Assembly: GCA_019694475.1 (NCBI GenBank)
Contig: JAIBBX010000001.1
Coordinates: 192,001-256,000, forward strand
Origin: Parachlamydiales bacterium
GTDB lineage: Bacteria > Chlamydiota > Chlamydiia > Chlamydiales > SM23-39
DNA length: 64,000 nucleotides
Direction: 5' to 3'
The position numbers were made by a program, and so were the translations under genes. The notes under the pieces were generated by a model. It made no database searches and was not told the origin of the DNA. It saw nothing but the letters and a program-made list of their open reading frames with translations. Shown in pieces: positions 43,696-52,077 of the stretch. The first letter of the stretch is position 1. Every line of letters starts with the position of its first letter.

Positions 43696-43956
43696 GGAAA
43701 TGCTAGTCTGCCCATGGCCGGAAAGCCAGGCAGCTACATCGATTTCCAAGATTTTAGCCTTAGAGACGACCTCCATCAGTTCCGGCCAGTTCTTGGAAAG
43801 AGAGGCTTCGTCGATCAATACCAATAATTCATTATAATAAGTGTCGTCGGAGTCGATCATCCCTTCATCGATGCATCTGCTCAAGTTAATCTGGATCGCT
43901 TTGAGATTTTCTACCGCATCTCCTTTAGCCTTAAGAAATTCGATATCCTTCGCCAT
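43663..43956 (-). CDS. Small soluble hypothetical protein, 97 aa
   Basis: AGAGGG precedes the ATG. The product is acidic and helical (KDIEFLKAKGDAVENLKAIQ), with a Pro-rich end (SISLPWPRPPKQG). It overlaps the end of the RlmB-like gene by 33 bp in the opposite direction. No family recognised. The Pro-rich end coincides with the overlap and may be non-conserved. Confidence 0.55.
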   Translation of the reverse strand: MAKDIEFLKAKGDAVENLKAIQINLSRCIDEGMIDSDDTYYNELLVLIDEASLSKNWPELMEVVSKAKILEIDVAAWLSGHGQTSISLPWPRPPKQG

Positions 43957-44065
43957 TCATCCCTCTAAAATAATAAATTTACAGACAAAAACTATTAAAT
44001 TCAAATATTAATTAATTTAGTAATTATGTATAATTATTTACATTCAACATTTAAGGAGAATTCAA

Positions 44066-44662
44066 ATGGCAACCATATACAGATATTTTTGCGGTCCAAC
44101 CGAAGCCACGCTTTCAAATGGCCATGAAATCAATTGCCGAGACTATGACGGAAAGACAATTGAGAAAGAAATTGATAGGTTATTGGGGGCTAAGGGTATT
44201 ACTCCCGAGCTGACGGAAGACGCAAAAAAATGTCATTCGGTAGCTCTGAATTATTTTAATTGTGTAGAACGTACAAAAGAAGCAAGAGAACTTCCAGGCT
44301 TGAGAAAGAAAGTGGAAGATTTAACGAAAAAGTACAGTTTAGGAACTCCTTGGAGCCACCTCACAGCTGGAGCTGCAGTATTGTATGGACTCTATAGAGT
44401 AGCAAAATCTCCAATTCCTGCAATCTTAAAAACTTCATTACAATCTTTTAGCTTCTTTGCTGGAAATGCGACTGCGTCCGCGAACGTGACTGCGGCTGCG
44501 AATACGACTCTAAATGCAACTGCTGCCGTGAATGCAACTGCTAATTGGGGTGCAACCTTATTAGGTGTAGGAGCCGACGGATTGTCATCGCAAATTCTGC
44601 CTGCTTTGGCTGCGATTGGCTTTACCATTGGTATGATGCGACTAGCATACAAACATCTTTAA
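44066..44662 (+). CDS. Hypothetical protein with Asn/Ala/Thr-rich repeats and C-terminal hydrophobic helix
   Basis: TAAGGAGAATTCAA precedes the ATG. The first ~100 residues are soluble with several Cys. Residues ~125-160 form a low-complexity tract with the pattern N-x-T repeated five times (NAT, NVT, NTT, NAT, NAT), followed by a Gly/Ala/Leu-rich hydrophobic end (about 165-195). Moderately hydrophobic segment near 100-130 as well. It may be a membrane-associated secreted protein. The N-x-T triplets match eukaryotic N-glycosylation sequons, though the meaning is uncertain. Ends at a strong bidirectional terminator. Confidence 0.6.
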   Translation: MATIYRYFCGPTEATLSNGHEINCRDYDGKTIEKEIDRLLGAKGITPELTEDAKKCHSVALNYFNCVERTKEARELPGLRKKVEDLTKKYSLGTPWSHLTAGAAVLYGLYRVAKSPIPAILKTSLQSFSFFAGNATASANVTAAANTTLNATAAVNATANWGATLLGVGADGLSSQILPALAAIGFTIGMMRLAYKHL

Positions 44663-44680
44663 GCATATTTTCGTTTACAA

Positions 44681-44718
44681 AAAAAACCTCTGAACTAAAA
44701 ACTCAGAGGTTTTTTTTT
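44681..44718. terminator. Bidirectional terminator
   Basis: AAAACCTCTGA pairs with TCAGAGGTTTT, with T run to 44718 on the plus strand and an A run before the stem giving a T run on the minus strand. It serves the gene ending at 44662 and the tyrP-like gene ending at 44760. Confidence 0.85.
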
Positions 44719-44759
44719 ATGAACTTATATCAATAAAATTTTTCGTCGATTTTCAAGTT

Positions 44760-45950
44760 CTACATTTGCTGAAGAACTTCGGCAGCTAAAATGAAGAGGG
44801 CGAAAGCCATCAAGATCACAAGAAAGGTTTTTCCTCCTGGCAACTGCGGTTTTTCGTGAGGATATTTCTTGATATATCTGCCTACCCAAGCCATTACAGG
44901 GGGCATCAGGCCAAAAAGGAAAGCGCAGCTTATTCCTCCTGCATATCCAAGAGCCACTAAAAAGATGTTTGGGTAGACGATTGCGATCACCATCGGAAGG
45001 CCGAATACGATGAGGCACAAAAGAAGTCTTTTGCTTCCCTTCTTCTCCCATTTTAGTCCATCGGCAAGAAAATCAAAGAAGGAAAGAGCGAGCGGGATAA
45101 ACGATGTGGTTAGAGCAAAGAATGCGAAATACTTTCCAATATTAAACACAGCCGGCACGAGCTGCTTGAGGGGGCCGATTGCGTTTTGACCTTGTTTGCC
45201 AGCTTCAATCAATCCGCCAGCTCCATCTACTGGAATGATCCCCAGAATCACAAACTCCCAAAGAGCATAAATAAAGAGGGGGATCGAAGAGCCCAAAACG
45301 ATGGCTAGGCGAATTTTCTTTACGTCCCGCTCCATGTAGGTCATGAGGGTTGGAATGATCACTTGGTAAGTAAAAGCGGTAAAGAGGATAGGCAATGCAA
45401 TCCAAGCCCTTCCCCAATCGGCGAATTTGAGCAAGTTGAAGTCGACTTTGCCCACAGAAACGCCAATGAAGGCAAAATAGGAAATCACGACCCCGCTAAT
45501 CAGCAGCATATTCAACCGATCCACGGAACGCGCTCCCAAATAGACAACAGGAGCTAATACGCCTGAATAAAGGACAACGGCAAGCCAGTTGGGGATATTC
45601 CATCCGGTGATATCGAGAAGGACCGATCCGCCGCCGGCAGCATGGGCGATCATGACGGTTCCAAAGAGAAAGAGATAGACAACCCAAAAGATATTTTTCC
45701 CAATGGGGCCTAAAATTCTTTCTGCCATAGAAATGAAGCTCGTATCTTTAGGCATCCAAAGGCTTACTTCCAAAAGGAGAAGCCCTGTGCAGAGCATGAA
45801 AATCCAAGAAACGAGGTAGATAAAAATAGAAGGGACAAATCCGGCAGGACCTGTCGCAACAGGGAGAGCGAGCATGCCAACGCCAATGGTTGTACCCGCG
45901 ATCAGCAAAGTACCGCCAACAACATGACCCATTGAATGTATCACTCTCAT
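44760..45950 (-). CDS. tyrP: Aromatic amino acid permease, HAAAP (TyrP/Mtr) family
   Basis: A 396-residue protein with 11 membrane helices. The opening GGTLLIAGTTIGVGMLALP is the glycine-rich signature of the Tyr/Trp-specific permeases and FTYQVIIPTLMTYMERDVKK is the central family stretch. Chlamydia carries one or two tyrP genes and uses them to take tyrosine or tryptophan from the host. The symbol is used in this sense; Trp transport is equally possible. The 3' end is next to a bidirectional terminator. Confidence 0.9.
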   Translation of the reverse strand: MRVIHSMGHVVGGTLLIAGTTIGVGMLALPVATGPAGFVPSIFIYLVSWIFMLCTGLLLLEVSLWMPKDTSFISMAERILGPIGKNIFWVVYLFLFGTVMIAHAAGGGSVLLDITGWNIPNWLAVVLYSGVLAPVVYLGARSVDRLNMLLISGVVISYFAFIGVSVGKVDFNLLKFADWGRAWIALPILFTAFTYQVIIPTLMTYMERDVKKIRLAIVLGSSIPLFIYALWEFVILGIIPVDGAGGLIEAGKQGQNAIGPLKQLVPAVFNIGKYFAFFALTTSFIPLALSFFDFLADGLKWEKKGSKRLLLCLIVFGLPMVIAIVYPNIFLVALGYAGGISCAFLFGLMPPVMAWVGRYIKKYPHEKPQLPGGKTFLVILMAFALFILAAEVLQQM

Positions 45951-46080
45951 AATAACTCCTATTCTTTCGCAATATCATAGCTGCTTCGAATGAAAATTGG
46001 AATGCAAAAACCAGAATTCTTCAAAAAAAAGCTCAAGAAGTGTAAATTTGCATGTCCTAAAATTTAATATAGGAGTCTTT

Positions 46081-47154
46081 ATGGTAGCAGCCCTCTGCGC
46101 ACGAGCCCAACAATATGTACAGCATTTGCCTGAAAACGAAGATGCCTTGCTTCAGCTCTCGGAGCAACTTCGGAATATCGTAGAACCAACAGCTCAAGAA
46201 AGGGGAGCCATAGAACAAGCCTTCGAAAACATTGCCCTTGTTTACGCGATGCTTGCCGATCACGATGGGGTGCGGCCTCCCGATGAACCAATAGCAGAAG
46301 TTCTCCTTCCTCCCCACCCGCTCGGAGAACAAGACGAGTTCGATCCAGTTGTGCAAGCGAACCTGCTGCAGCAAATAGGGCAAAGACGTCTTCCGCCGCC
46401 AGCCCCGCCTGTCCAAGGCCAAGCAGCTGCGCCGCCAGTTCAAGCACCTAGACGAATTGTGCAGCTAACCGCTCCAGCGGAACCCGATTTTTGCACAAAG
46501 ATCCTTCAAATTTTTACTCGGGCTATTGAGATGGTGATGGCATGGATCTCGGCCTGCATCTCTTATTGCTTTAGAAATGAGGAGCAGCAGGCTCCAGCTC
46601 CACAGCCCCCAGTCCAACAACCCCAGCCGCAGGTTCAGCCTCAGCAACAAGCCGGCCCCCCCGCCGTGCAAGCTGCGCCCCAGCAACAAATAGTCGTGGA
46701 GAGGGGAGTAGAGAGAGGGACTCTTTGCTGCAAACACATGGTCCTCAGATTGTGGGACCACTTGCAGAGAAATGGCGCGGAAGACCAATTTCCCGGTCTT
46801 GTTCAAGCAGCCAGCGCCGCCGCAGGGCCAGTCAATCAAAGAGTCGAGGAATTCGTAATTGGAAGATTGGGAGGGACTCAAGTATACCATACTGAATTGG
46901 GAATTCTCGATCTGCATGCTGTGAACGCTAGAATGAATGCCGTCCTTTTAACTAAAGGGGATGAAGTTCATCTTTTACTCACAGATTCGAGAAATAGAAG
47001 AGAACCAAAATACTATCATTTCAACCCTTACACAGCTCAAATTCAACGTTTCGACCAAATGGCTGCAATCGTTGCGCACTTGCAGGAAGCGGTTCCTGTC
47101 GTCGCGGAAACGCCTTTTGCGCTTCAAGCTGTCCGCGTTCGCGCAGCAGTTTGA
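46081..47154 (+). CDS. Pro/Gln-rich hypothetical protein with Cys-helix module, 357 aa
   Basis: The frame opens at 45997, but Met at 46081 has TAGGAGTC before it and is the likely start. Layout: helical N-terminus (1-100), Pro/Gln/Ala linker (103-130), a hydrophobic Cys-containing helix FCTKILQIFTRAIEMVMAWI (137-156, continuing to SYCF), a second Pro/Gln-rich linker (168-205), and a C-terminal globular part (about 215-345). The helix resembles those at the N-termini of the products of 48116 and 50818. No known domain. A candidate secreted protein by context. Confidence 0.65.
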   Translation: MVAALCARAQQYVQHLPENEDALLQLSEQLRNIVEPTAQERGAIEQAFENIALVYAMLADHDGVRPPDEPIAEVLLPPHPLGEQDEFDPVVQANLLQQIGQRRLPPPAPPVQGQAAAPPVQAPRRIVQLTAPAEPDFCTKILQIFTRAIEMVMAWISACISYCFRNEEQQAPAPQPPVQQPQPQVQPQQQAGPPAVQAAPQQQIVVERGVERGTLCCKHMVLRLWDHLQRNGAEDQFPGLVQAASAAAGPVNQRVEEFVIGRLGGTQVYHTELGILDLHAVNARMNAVLLTKGDEVHLLLTDSRNRREPKYYHFNPYTAQIQRFDQMAAIVAHLQEAVPVVAETPFALQAVRVRAAV

Positions 47155-47177
47155 ACAAAAATCAAAAAAAGAGTAGG

Positions 47178-47206
47178 ATGGCCCACAAATGAAGTGGGCC
47201 ATTTTC
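47178..47206 (+). promoter_or_regulatory. Hairpin that contains the start codon of the next gene
   Basis: ATGGCCCAC (47178-47186) pairs perfectly with GTGGGCCAT (47194-47202); the loop AAATGAA contains the start ATG of the hydrolase at 47189. ATTTTC follows. It could both terminate the upstream transcript and limit translation of the downstream gene. Confidence 0.6.
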
Positions 47207-48058
47207 ACACTCTTCTTCAGCTGCTCTCTTTTTTCTACAGATCAGTTATCTGTAGATCGAGAAGATGGCTCAAATCTGATTGTCTATTTCGACAAAGCCG
47301 ATAAAGAATCATTTCCGATTCTCTTTTTGATTCCCGGATCTCAAAAAGAAAGTTCTTTGCGCCTTCATGAGTCCTTGCGGCATGAGATCATCAGTCAAGG
47401 CATTTGCCCGATTTCTTTGGAAAAGCGGGGAGTAGCTCCTGATTCCATCGACGAAAAAGAGTTTTTGCAGCATCTCACCATACATGACCGTGTGGCAGAC
47501 CATTTACTGATTCAAAAGAAACTAAAAGAACTCGTTCCGGGTTGGAACGGAAAAGTAGTTATTTTAGGGCAGGGGGATGGAGGAAGAATCGGGGCGCAAT
47601 TGGCAGCTCAAATCAGTTCGGTTGAAGCGATTGCTCTCATCGCATCCGGCGGCGGATGGAATCCGATGGACGAAACACTCTTTTCTTTCCGCTCTGAAAT
47701 GGCAGACGATGGATTTTCTCCGCAATACATCCATGGATTTCTTGTGCAGGCAAGAAGAGAATTTGCGGCTGCTAAAGAAACTCCAAAAGCGGACAAAAAA
47801 GCATTCGGCTATACATACAAGTATTGGGAATCTCTTCTTAAAACGAATTTGGCCCACGATCTGTCGCTTCTCAAATGTCCCATCTATTCATTCAATGGCG
47901 AAAATGACGATCGCGTTCCGATTGAAAGCGTGGAACAGCTTGCGCAAACCCTAGAAGACAGAATGATGCTGATCCGCAAAGAAAAGGCTGGACGAGAGAT
48001 CATTCAAGATCCAAAGATCTACAAAGAAGCCATTTCTTGGCTTACCGAAAATTTTTAG
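47189..48058 (+). CDS. Exported alpha/beta-hydrolase-fold protein, probably non-catalytic
   Basis: Signal peptide MKWAIFTLFFSCSLFS. The fold is recognisable: FPILFLIPG with oxyanion region, VVILGQGDGGRIGAQLA at the nucleophile elbow (GQGDGG, 127-132) and late strand CPIYSFNGENDDRVPIESV. The nucleophile position is Asp130 in place of the usual Ser, and no His occurs in the C-terminal ~50 residues where the catalytic His belongs. Asp-nucleophile hydrolases exist, but they keep the His. I therefore infer a binding or degenerate protein. It lies within the accessory cluster. Confidence 0.7.
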   Translation: MKWAIFTLFFSCSLFSTDQLSVDREDGSNLIVYFDKADKESFPILFLIPGSQKESSLRLHESLRHEIISQGICPISLEKRGVAPDSIDEKEFLQHLTIHDRVADHLLIQKKLKELVPGWNGKVVILGQGDGGRIGAQLAAQISSVEAIALIASGGGWNPMDETLFSFRSEMADDGFSPQYIHGFLVQARREFAAAKETPKADKKAFGYTYKYWESLLKTNLAHDLSLLKCPIYSFNGENDDRVPIESVEQLAQTLEDRMMLIRKEKAGREIIQDPKIYKEAISWLTENF

Positions 48059-48115
48059 TGAAATAAATTTAAATCTTTTGCAAACTACATCTCTTTTTTT
48101 GAAAAGGGAGGTTTT

Positions 48116-49915
48116 ATGGCAATCGAAGGCGTACAGCGCGGGTGTATTGCAGTTGCTGATTTTGCAGTGGAGGCTTTTCGATGGATAAAAGACTTAATTG
48201 CCAGAGTCATTGAAGTAGTCGCCAACTTTTTCACAGAAATCGCTCAGGAACTATTTGCAGATTGCTGCGCAGAAGATTGGAATGCAGATCCAATTGAAGA
48301 CCCAAACCCTTATATCCAACCTCAGCCTATAGCTTTGGGTGGGCTAGCGGATATACCTGTAGATTTAGCCGCGCTTCGCAATATTTTAAGAAGAGGGTAT
48401 GGAAACCCGCACCTCTCATCGAGAATGACAGCGGCTGATTTATCAGCTCTCTGCCAAGACTATCCAATTACTCTCAGAATATTGAAAGGTCGCCAAGTGA
48501 TCCGAAATGTGCAGATTCAAGAGATCAGCGAAAAGCAAGGCATCTTGGATGAAGAAAAAGCACGTGTAAGGAGAGAGGAGGGGGAAGATGTTGCAAGAAC
48601 AGTTATTGCAGAAATCGACTTCCCGCAGCAAAGAATTACAATCGGACAGTGGGCTAAGGATTGGGCAGAGGCGCGTCTCATAAACATAGATCCTGCACAT
48701 CCCTATTTCCAGATTTTCCAAGAAGCTTTTAGATTCAAAAATAATATCGATGGGGGCGTTGAAGCAAGCGGCGATTATAGGACCTATACTGTTGCTAGAG
48801 AAGACTATGTCAACCAGCCTCATTTTACTTTTATGATTAAGTCACTGATGGGCTTTCAGGAGCTGTCGCGCGATGATCATAGAAATCTTATGCGCAAGCT
48901 GGATAATCACAAGCCCATTTTCGAACAAAACCCTGCCTATAAATTTGCGAGATCGTTAAGCAAAATCTACTGCTACCCCACATCGCGCGACTGGCGCGGT
49001 GAAGAAATGGATGTGAATGATAAGCTTCAAATCGGCATCGGAGCTCCGATGACTGCTTTTCAAGCTGCTCAAGAGAGAGGGCAAATTTTACGGTTTTTCC
49101 AAGAAGCTTTTGTCAGACACAACATATGTTTTGACGTTCGGGTAACCAATTTCCAACAGTTTCTATTCAATATCACTCATCCGCATATCGAAGATTTTAC
49201 ACCTCTTGTCGCAAATGCCCAAACCATGGATGCCAAAATCTTTGAATACTTCAGGGTTTTTAAAAACACCCAAATGTTCAGGATGGCAAATGAAACCCAC
49301 CCAGCAAACCCAGAACCCATGTATCAGAATCTAAAAGCACGGGGAGGTAACCAAGCAGTTCTTTTCCGAGATTTCGTCACGAAAGCGCGCTTTGAACAAT
49401 ACCTAGCTGAAAATGGCGGACCTATTCGGGAATTGCAAGGAGAAATCGGATTGCCCGTTCCGGAAATCCCATTCCAAGTGGATTGGAATGGCTGGATTCC
49501 CACAAACTTTAGGCGAGTTCCTGTGAACGTGATTCCTCAACATCTCAGAGTAGCTGGAGCCGTAGTCGGAGTCAAAGACCCAGGCCTTTTTGTGGCAACT
49601 GTGAGAAAGAATCGATTAGAGCAATATTTTCTGGTTTTTAGCAAGAACAGGCCTATGCATTATCAAATACATAACCCAATTTTGGATTATCCTCACGACT
49701 GGCAAGGAATGGATGAAGCCGAAATTGATCAGGAGGCTCTTCCGCTTTGGCGACGACAGAACGGAGCAACAGTGCTGATCCGCAATCCCGTGACATATAG
49801 AGTTAGGGTCCATTCGATTGATGGCGATACTGCAACGCTTGACTTTCGTGGCGAGCCAATCCCTAGGGCTAGATGGGAAGCGGTACTTCCTGATGATCAA
49901 TACTGGACGGCTTAA
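48116..49915 (+). CDS. Large hypothetical protein with N-terminal Cys-helix module, 599 aa
   Basis: GGGAGG precedes the ATG. Residues 12-50 form a hydrophobic amphipathic helix pair ending in Cys-Cys (IKDLIARVIEVVANFF, then LFADCCAEDW), resembling those in the 46081 and 50818 products. The remainder is soluble and globular with many aromatic residues; two regions (about 60-270 and 270-599) may be separate domains. The C-terminus (from ~465) has beta-type sequence with VAGAVVGVKDPGLFVATVRK. No enzymatic motif is recognised. Member of the accessory cluster; effector role is inferred. Confidence 0.65.
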   Translation: MAIEGVQRGCIAVADFAVEAFRWIKDLIARVIEVVANFFTEIAQELFADCCAEDWNADPIEDPNPYIQPQPIALGGLADIPVDLAALRNILRRGYGNPHLSSRMTAADLSALCQDYPITLRILKGRQVIRNVQIQEISEKQGILDEEKARVRREEGEDVARTVIAEIDFPQQRITIGQWAKDWAEARLINIDPAHPYFQIFQEAFRFKNNIDGGVEASGDYRTYTVAREDYVNQPHFTFMIKSLMGFQELSRDDHRNLMRKLDNHKPIFEQNPAYKFARSLSKIYCYPTSRDWRGEEMDVNDKLQIGIGAPMTAFQAAQERGQILRFFQEAFVRHNICFDVRVTNFQQFLFNITHPHIEDFTPLVANAQTMDAKIFEYFRVFKNTQMFRMANETHPANPEPMYQNLKARGGNQAVLFRDFVTKARFEQYLAENGGPIRELQGEIGLPVPEIPFQVDWNGWIPTNFRRVPVNVIPQHLRVAGAVVGVKDPGLFVATVRKNRLEQYFLVFSKNRPMHYQIHNPILDYPHDWQGMDEAEIDQEALPLWRRQNGATVLIRNPVTYRVRVHSIDGDTATLDFRGEPIPRARWEAVLPDDQYWTA

Positions 49916-49921
49916 CATAAC

Positions 49922-50821
49922 ATGTATTATCAGACGTTAGGAATCTGCCTGTTTGCCTGGTCTCTGGCCGCCTCGAACATCTCGTCTTTTACCTTTAAAG
50001 ACACGGATCGGGGCTGGAATTCGGAGTCGCTTGCCAAGATGTATTTCCATCATTCTGAAATACAGCGGCAGTGGGCTTGGGAGATGTTGAGCAAGGTCCC
50101 CTTCAGGGGGAATGAAAAAATTCTCGATTTTGGATGCGGGGACGGAAAAATCTCAGCCGAGATGGCCCGCCTAGCCAAAAACGGCTCGGTATTGGGGGTA
50201 GACGTATCTGAGAAAATGGTCCATTTTGCCAGCATCTGCTTTCCTGGCTACGCATTCCCGAATTTAGCCTTCAAGAACACCCAGTCCCTGACCCTTGCCG
50301 ATCTGCCTGGGAGCGCCGATTGCGACCTCGTTTGTGCTTTTGCCGTTTTCCATCTGATTTCAAATCCGCTCGAAGTGTTAAAAAGCCTTCGAACTCATCT
50401 CAAGCAGGCTGGAAAACTTCTGCTCGTCACTCCAACCGGAAAGAATTCGGCGCTTTATCAAGCCGCCAACGAAATTTTCCCGAAATATGAATTGGAAACT
50501 CCTTGGAATAAAACTGGGCGGGCCTCAGGTCCAAGCATGCGCACGATAGATGGAAGCAGCCAATTGCTCAAAGAGGCCGGATACGAAGTTGAATCGATAG
50601 AGATTATCGAAACAGACAACCCTTTTTACGATCAGGATGAATTCATCGCATGGTTAATGGGCACGGCAACAGCCACCTGGCAAATTCCTATCGAATTGAG
50701 CCAGCTCTTTTTTACAGATCTTGTGCATCGGATGATTGAACTTGATCCCGCGATCATCGATGACGAGGGACGAGTTCGTTTCCAAATGCCCAGGATCCTT
50801 ACAATCGCAAAACCTCTATGA
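49922..50821 (+). CDS. SAM-dependent methyltransferase with signal-peptide-like N-terminus
   Basis: Class I Rossmann methyltransferase: motif I LDFGCGDGK (68-76), motif II VLGVDVSEKM (~91-100), motif post-I and LKQAGKLLLVTPTG (motif IV/V region). Similar in layout to trans-aconitate/juvenile-hormone-acid type small-molecule methylases. The N-terminus MYYQTLGICLFAWSLAASNI looks like a signal peptide or anchor, which is unexpected for a SAM enzyme. It follows the 599-residue gene by 6 bp and overlaps the next by 4 bp, so all are one operon. Substrate unknown. Confidence 0.8.
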   Translation: MYYQTLGICLFAWSLAASNISSFTFKDTDRGWNSESLAKMYFHHSEIQRQWAWEMLSKVPFRGNEKILDFGCGDGKISAEMARLAKNGSVLGVDVSEKMVHFASICFPGYAFPNLAFKNTQSLTLADLPGSADCDLVCAFAVFHLISNPLEVLKSLRTHLKQAGKLLLVTPTGKNSALYQAANEIFPKYELETPWNKTGRASGPSMRTIDGSSQLLKEAGYEVESIEIIETDNPFYDQDEFIAWLMGTATATWQIPIELSQLFFTDLVHRMIELDPAIIDDEGRVRFQMPRILTIAKPL

Positions 50822-51687
50822 TCGCGCCGATTGCTCAAAGCCAGCCATCTGTCCAGATCGAACCAAGCTTATTATGCGGTTTGTATGAAATCATAACCCG
50901 GATATTCCAAATGGCGGTTCAGTGGATCTTTTGCGGGTGCTGCCTCAAAGGCCGGGTCCAGTATATCGACCCAATTTCCAATGGCCTGGCTCAATTCGAT
51001 AATCCTTATGTCCAAGGACAGGTCAATGGCATCTATATTACGACCAATGAAACGGGCTTGGACGAGACGAGGGAATTTTTCCAACTTCATCCCCCTCCCC
51101 CTCGCCCCTTCATCCACATTGGATGCGCAAGCTGGCATAATCTCGACATCATCGCTGAGAGAAGATCGACTTACGGACTCATTATCGATTTCAACCCCAA
51201 AAATGCCGAATTCATCCAGAAAACAGCCGAACTAATCGCCCACTGCGACACGCGAGAAGCTTTCGTCAACGCCATGATCCAATATCTGAATAGCCTTCAA
51301 GGCTCCAAACGGGACCTTTATTTCCACTGGGATCAGCGAGGGTTGCCGACTGAGCGGATTGAAAGAGAGCTCATAAGGGAAGGAAGCTGGCTGCAAAGCA
51401 ATGAAAAATACCAACATTTAAAGAGCGAATTGGTTGCTAAGGGACGGCTTGCCGCCATCACCGAAAACATCCAAAACGACGAAGTTTTTGCCGAGATACG
51501 CCGTTTTCTAGACGCTAGCGGAATCCTTGTTGACACCCTTTATCTGAGTAATATATGCAGTTTTATGCAGACAGAGCCTGAAAAAGCGGCCTACAATCGG
51601 TCCGTTAGAGCGTTAGTGAATGACAATACAATCCGTATTTCATGCCCATTGCAGCTAAGACAGGTCTCATTATTGGGAAGCGAGTAA
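50818..51687 (+). CDS. Hypothetical protein with Cys-helix module and Rossmann-like domain, 289 aa
   Basis: Translationally coupled (ATGA) to the methyltransferase. Residues 18-43 are the hydrophobic Cys module (LYEIITRIFQMAVQWIFCGC). From about residue 98, FIHIGCASWHNLDII with YGLIIDFNP resembles the glycine-rich loop and acidic strand end of a methyltransferase fold, and a later strand DTLYLSNI fits motif IV. Possibly a SAM-binding protein or a fold relative without activity. Some bacterial effectors have such units, but I do not identify it. Confidence 0.6.
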   Translation: MIAPIAQSQPSVQIEPSLLCGLYEIITRIFQMAVQWIFCGCCLKGRVQYIDPISNGLAQFDNPYVQGQVNGIYITTNETGLDETREFFQLHPPPPRPFIHIGCASWHNLDIIAERRSTYGLIIDFNPKNAEFIQKTAELIAHCDTREAFVNAMIQYLNSLQGSKRDLYFHWDQRGLPTERIERELIREGSWLQSNEKYQHLKSELVAKGRLAAITENIQNDEVFAEIRRFLDASGILVDTLYLSNICSFMQTEPEKAAYNRSVRALVNDNTIRISCPLQLRQVSLLGSE

Positions 51688-51690
51688 AAC

Positions 51691-52077
51691 ATGCGCCGCA
51701 CCGAAATAGCGAAGCGATTTTTCAAGTGGAATGCTAAGAACCTGGTTCATTCAGCTCACTTAAAAAAAAGCGAAATCGGCGATTTTTTTGCCGAAAGCTT
51801 TCAGGTAAATGCAAATGGAAGAACCTATAAGGCAGATTTCGATAACTATTTCGATTTTTTAAACGGTTTCCGATTGACGATCCAGTCGATCAACTACGAT
51901 TTCCATGATTTCATCGAAGACAAACATCATGTCGTCATTTCTTTTACTGCTCATATCCTTCGCGTCGATGAAAAGAAAGAAACCTTTGAGGCCATCCTGA
52001 TCTTGAAATTCGACCAAAATGACAAAATCGTCTTATGGCACGAAGTCTATATTGAAATAGGTTCAACTCCTAGCTAA
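51691..52077 (+). CDS. NTF2-like (SnoaL-type) protein, 128 aa
   Basis: Pattern of the cone-shaped NTF2 fold: an N-terminal helix (RRTEIAKRFFKWNAKN), a mid segment DFFAESFQVNANGRTYKAD and a strand pair HHVVISFTAHILRVD followed by ILKFDQNDKIVLWHEVYIE, the typical end of SnoaL-like proteins. Members are isomerases, hydrolases or binding proteins. It starts 3 bp after the previous gene, thus part of the operon from 48116. The 3' end overlaps the convergent SDR gene by 15 bp. Confidence 0.65.
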   Translation: MRRTEIAKRFFKWNAKNLVHSAHLKKSEIGDFFAESFQVNANGRTYKADFDNYFDFLNGFRLTIQSINYDFHDFIEDKHHVVISFTAHILRVDEKKETFEAILILKFDQNDKIVLWHEVYIEIGSTPS

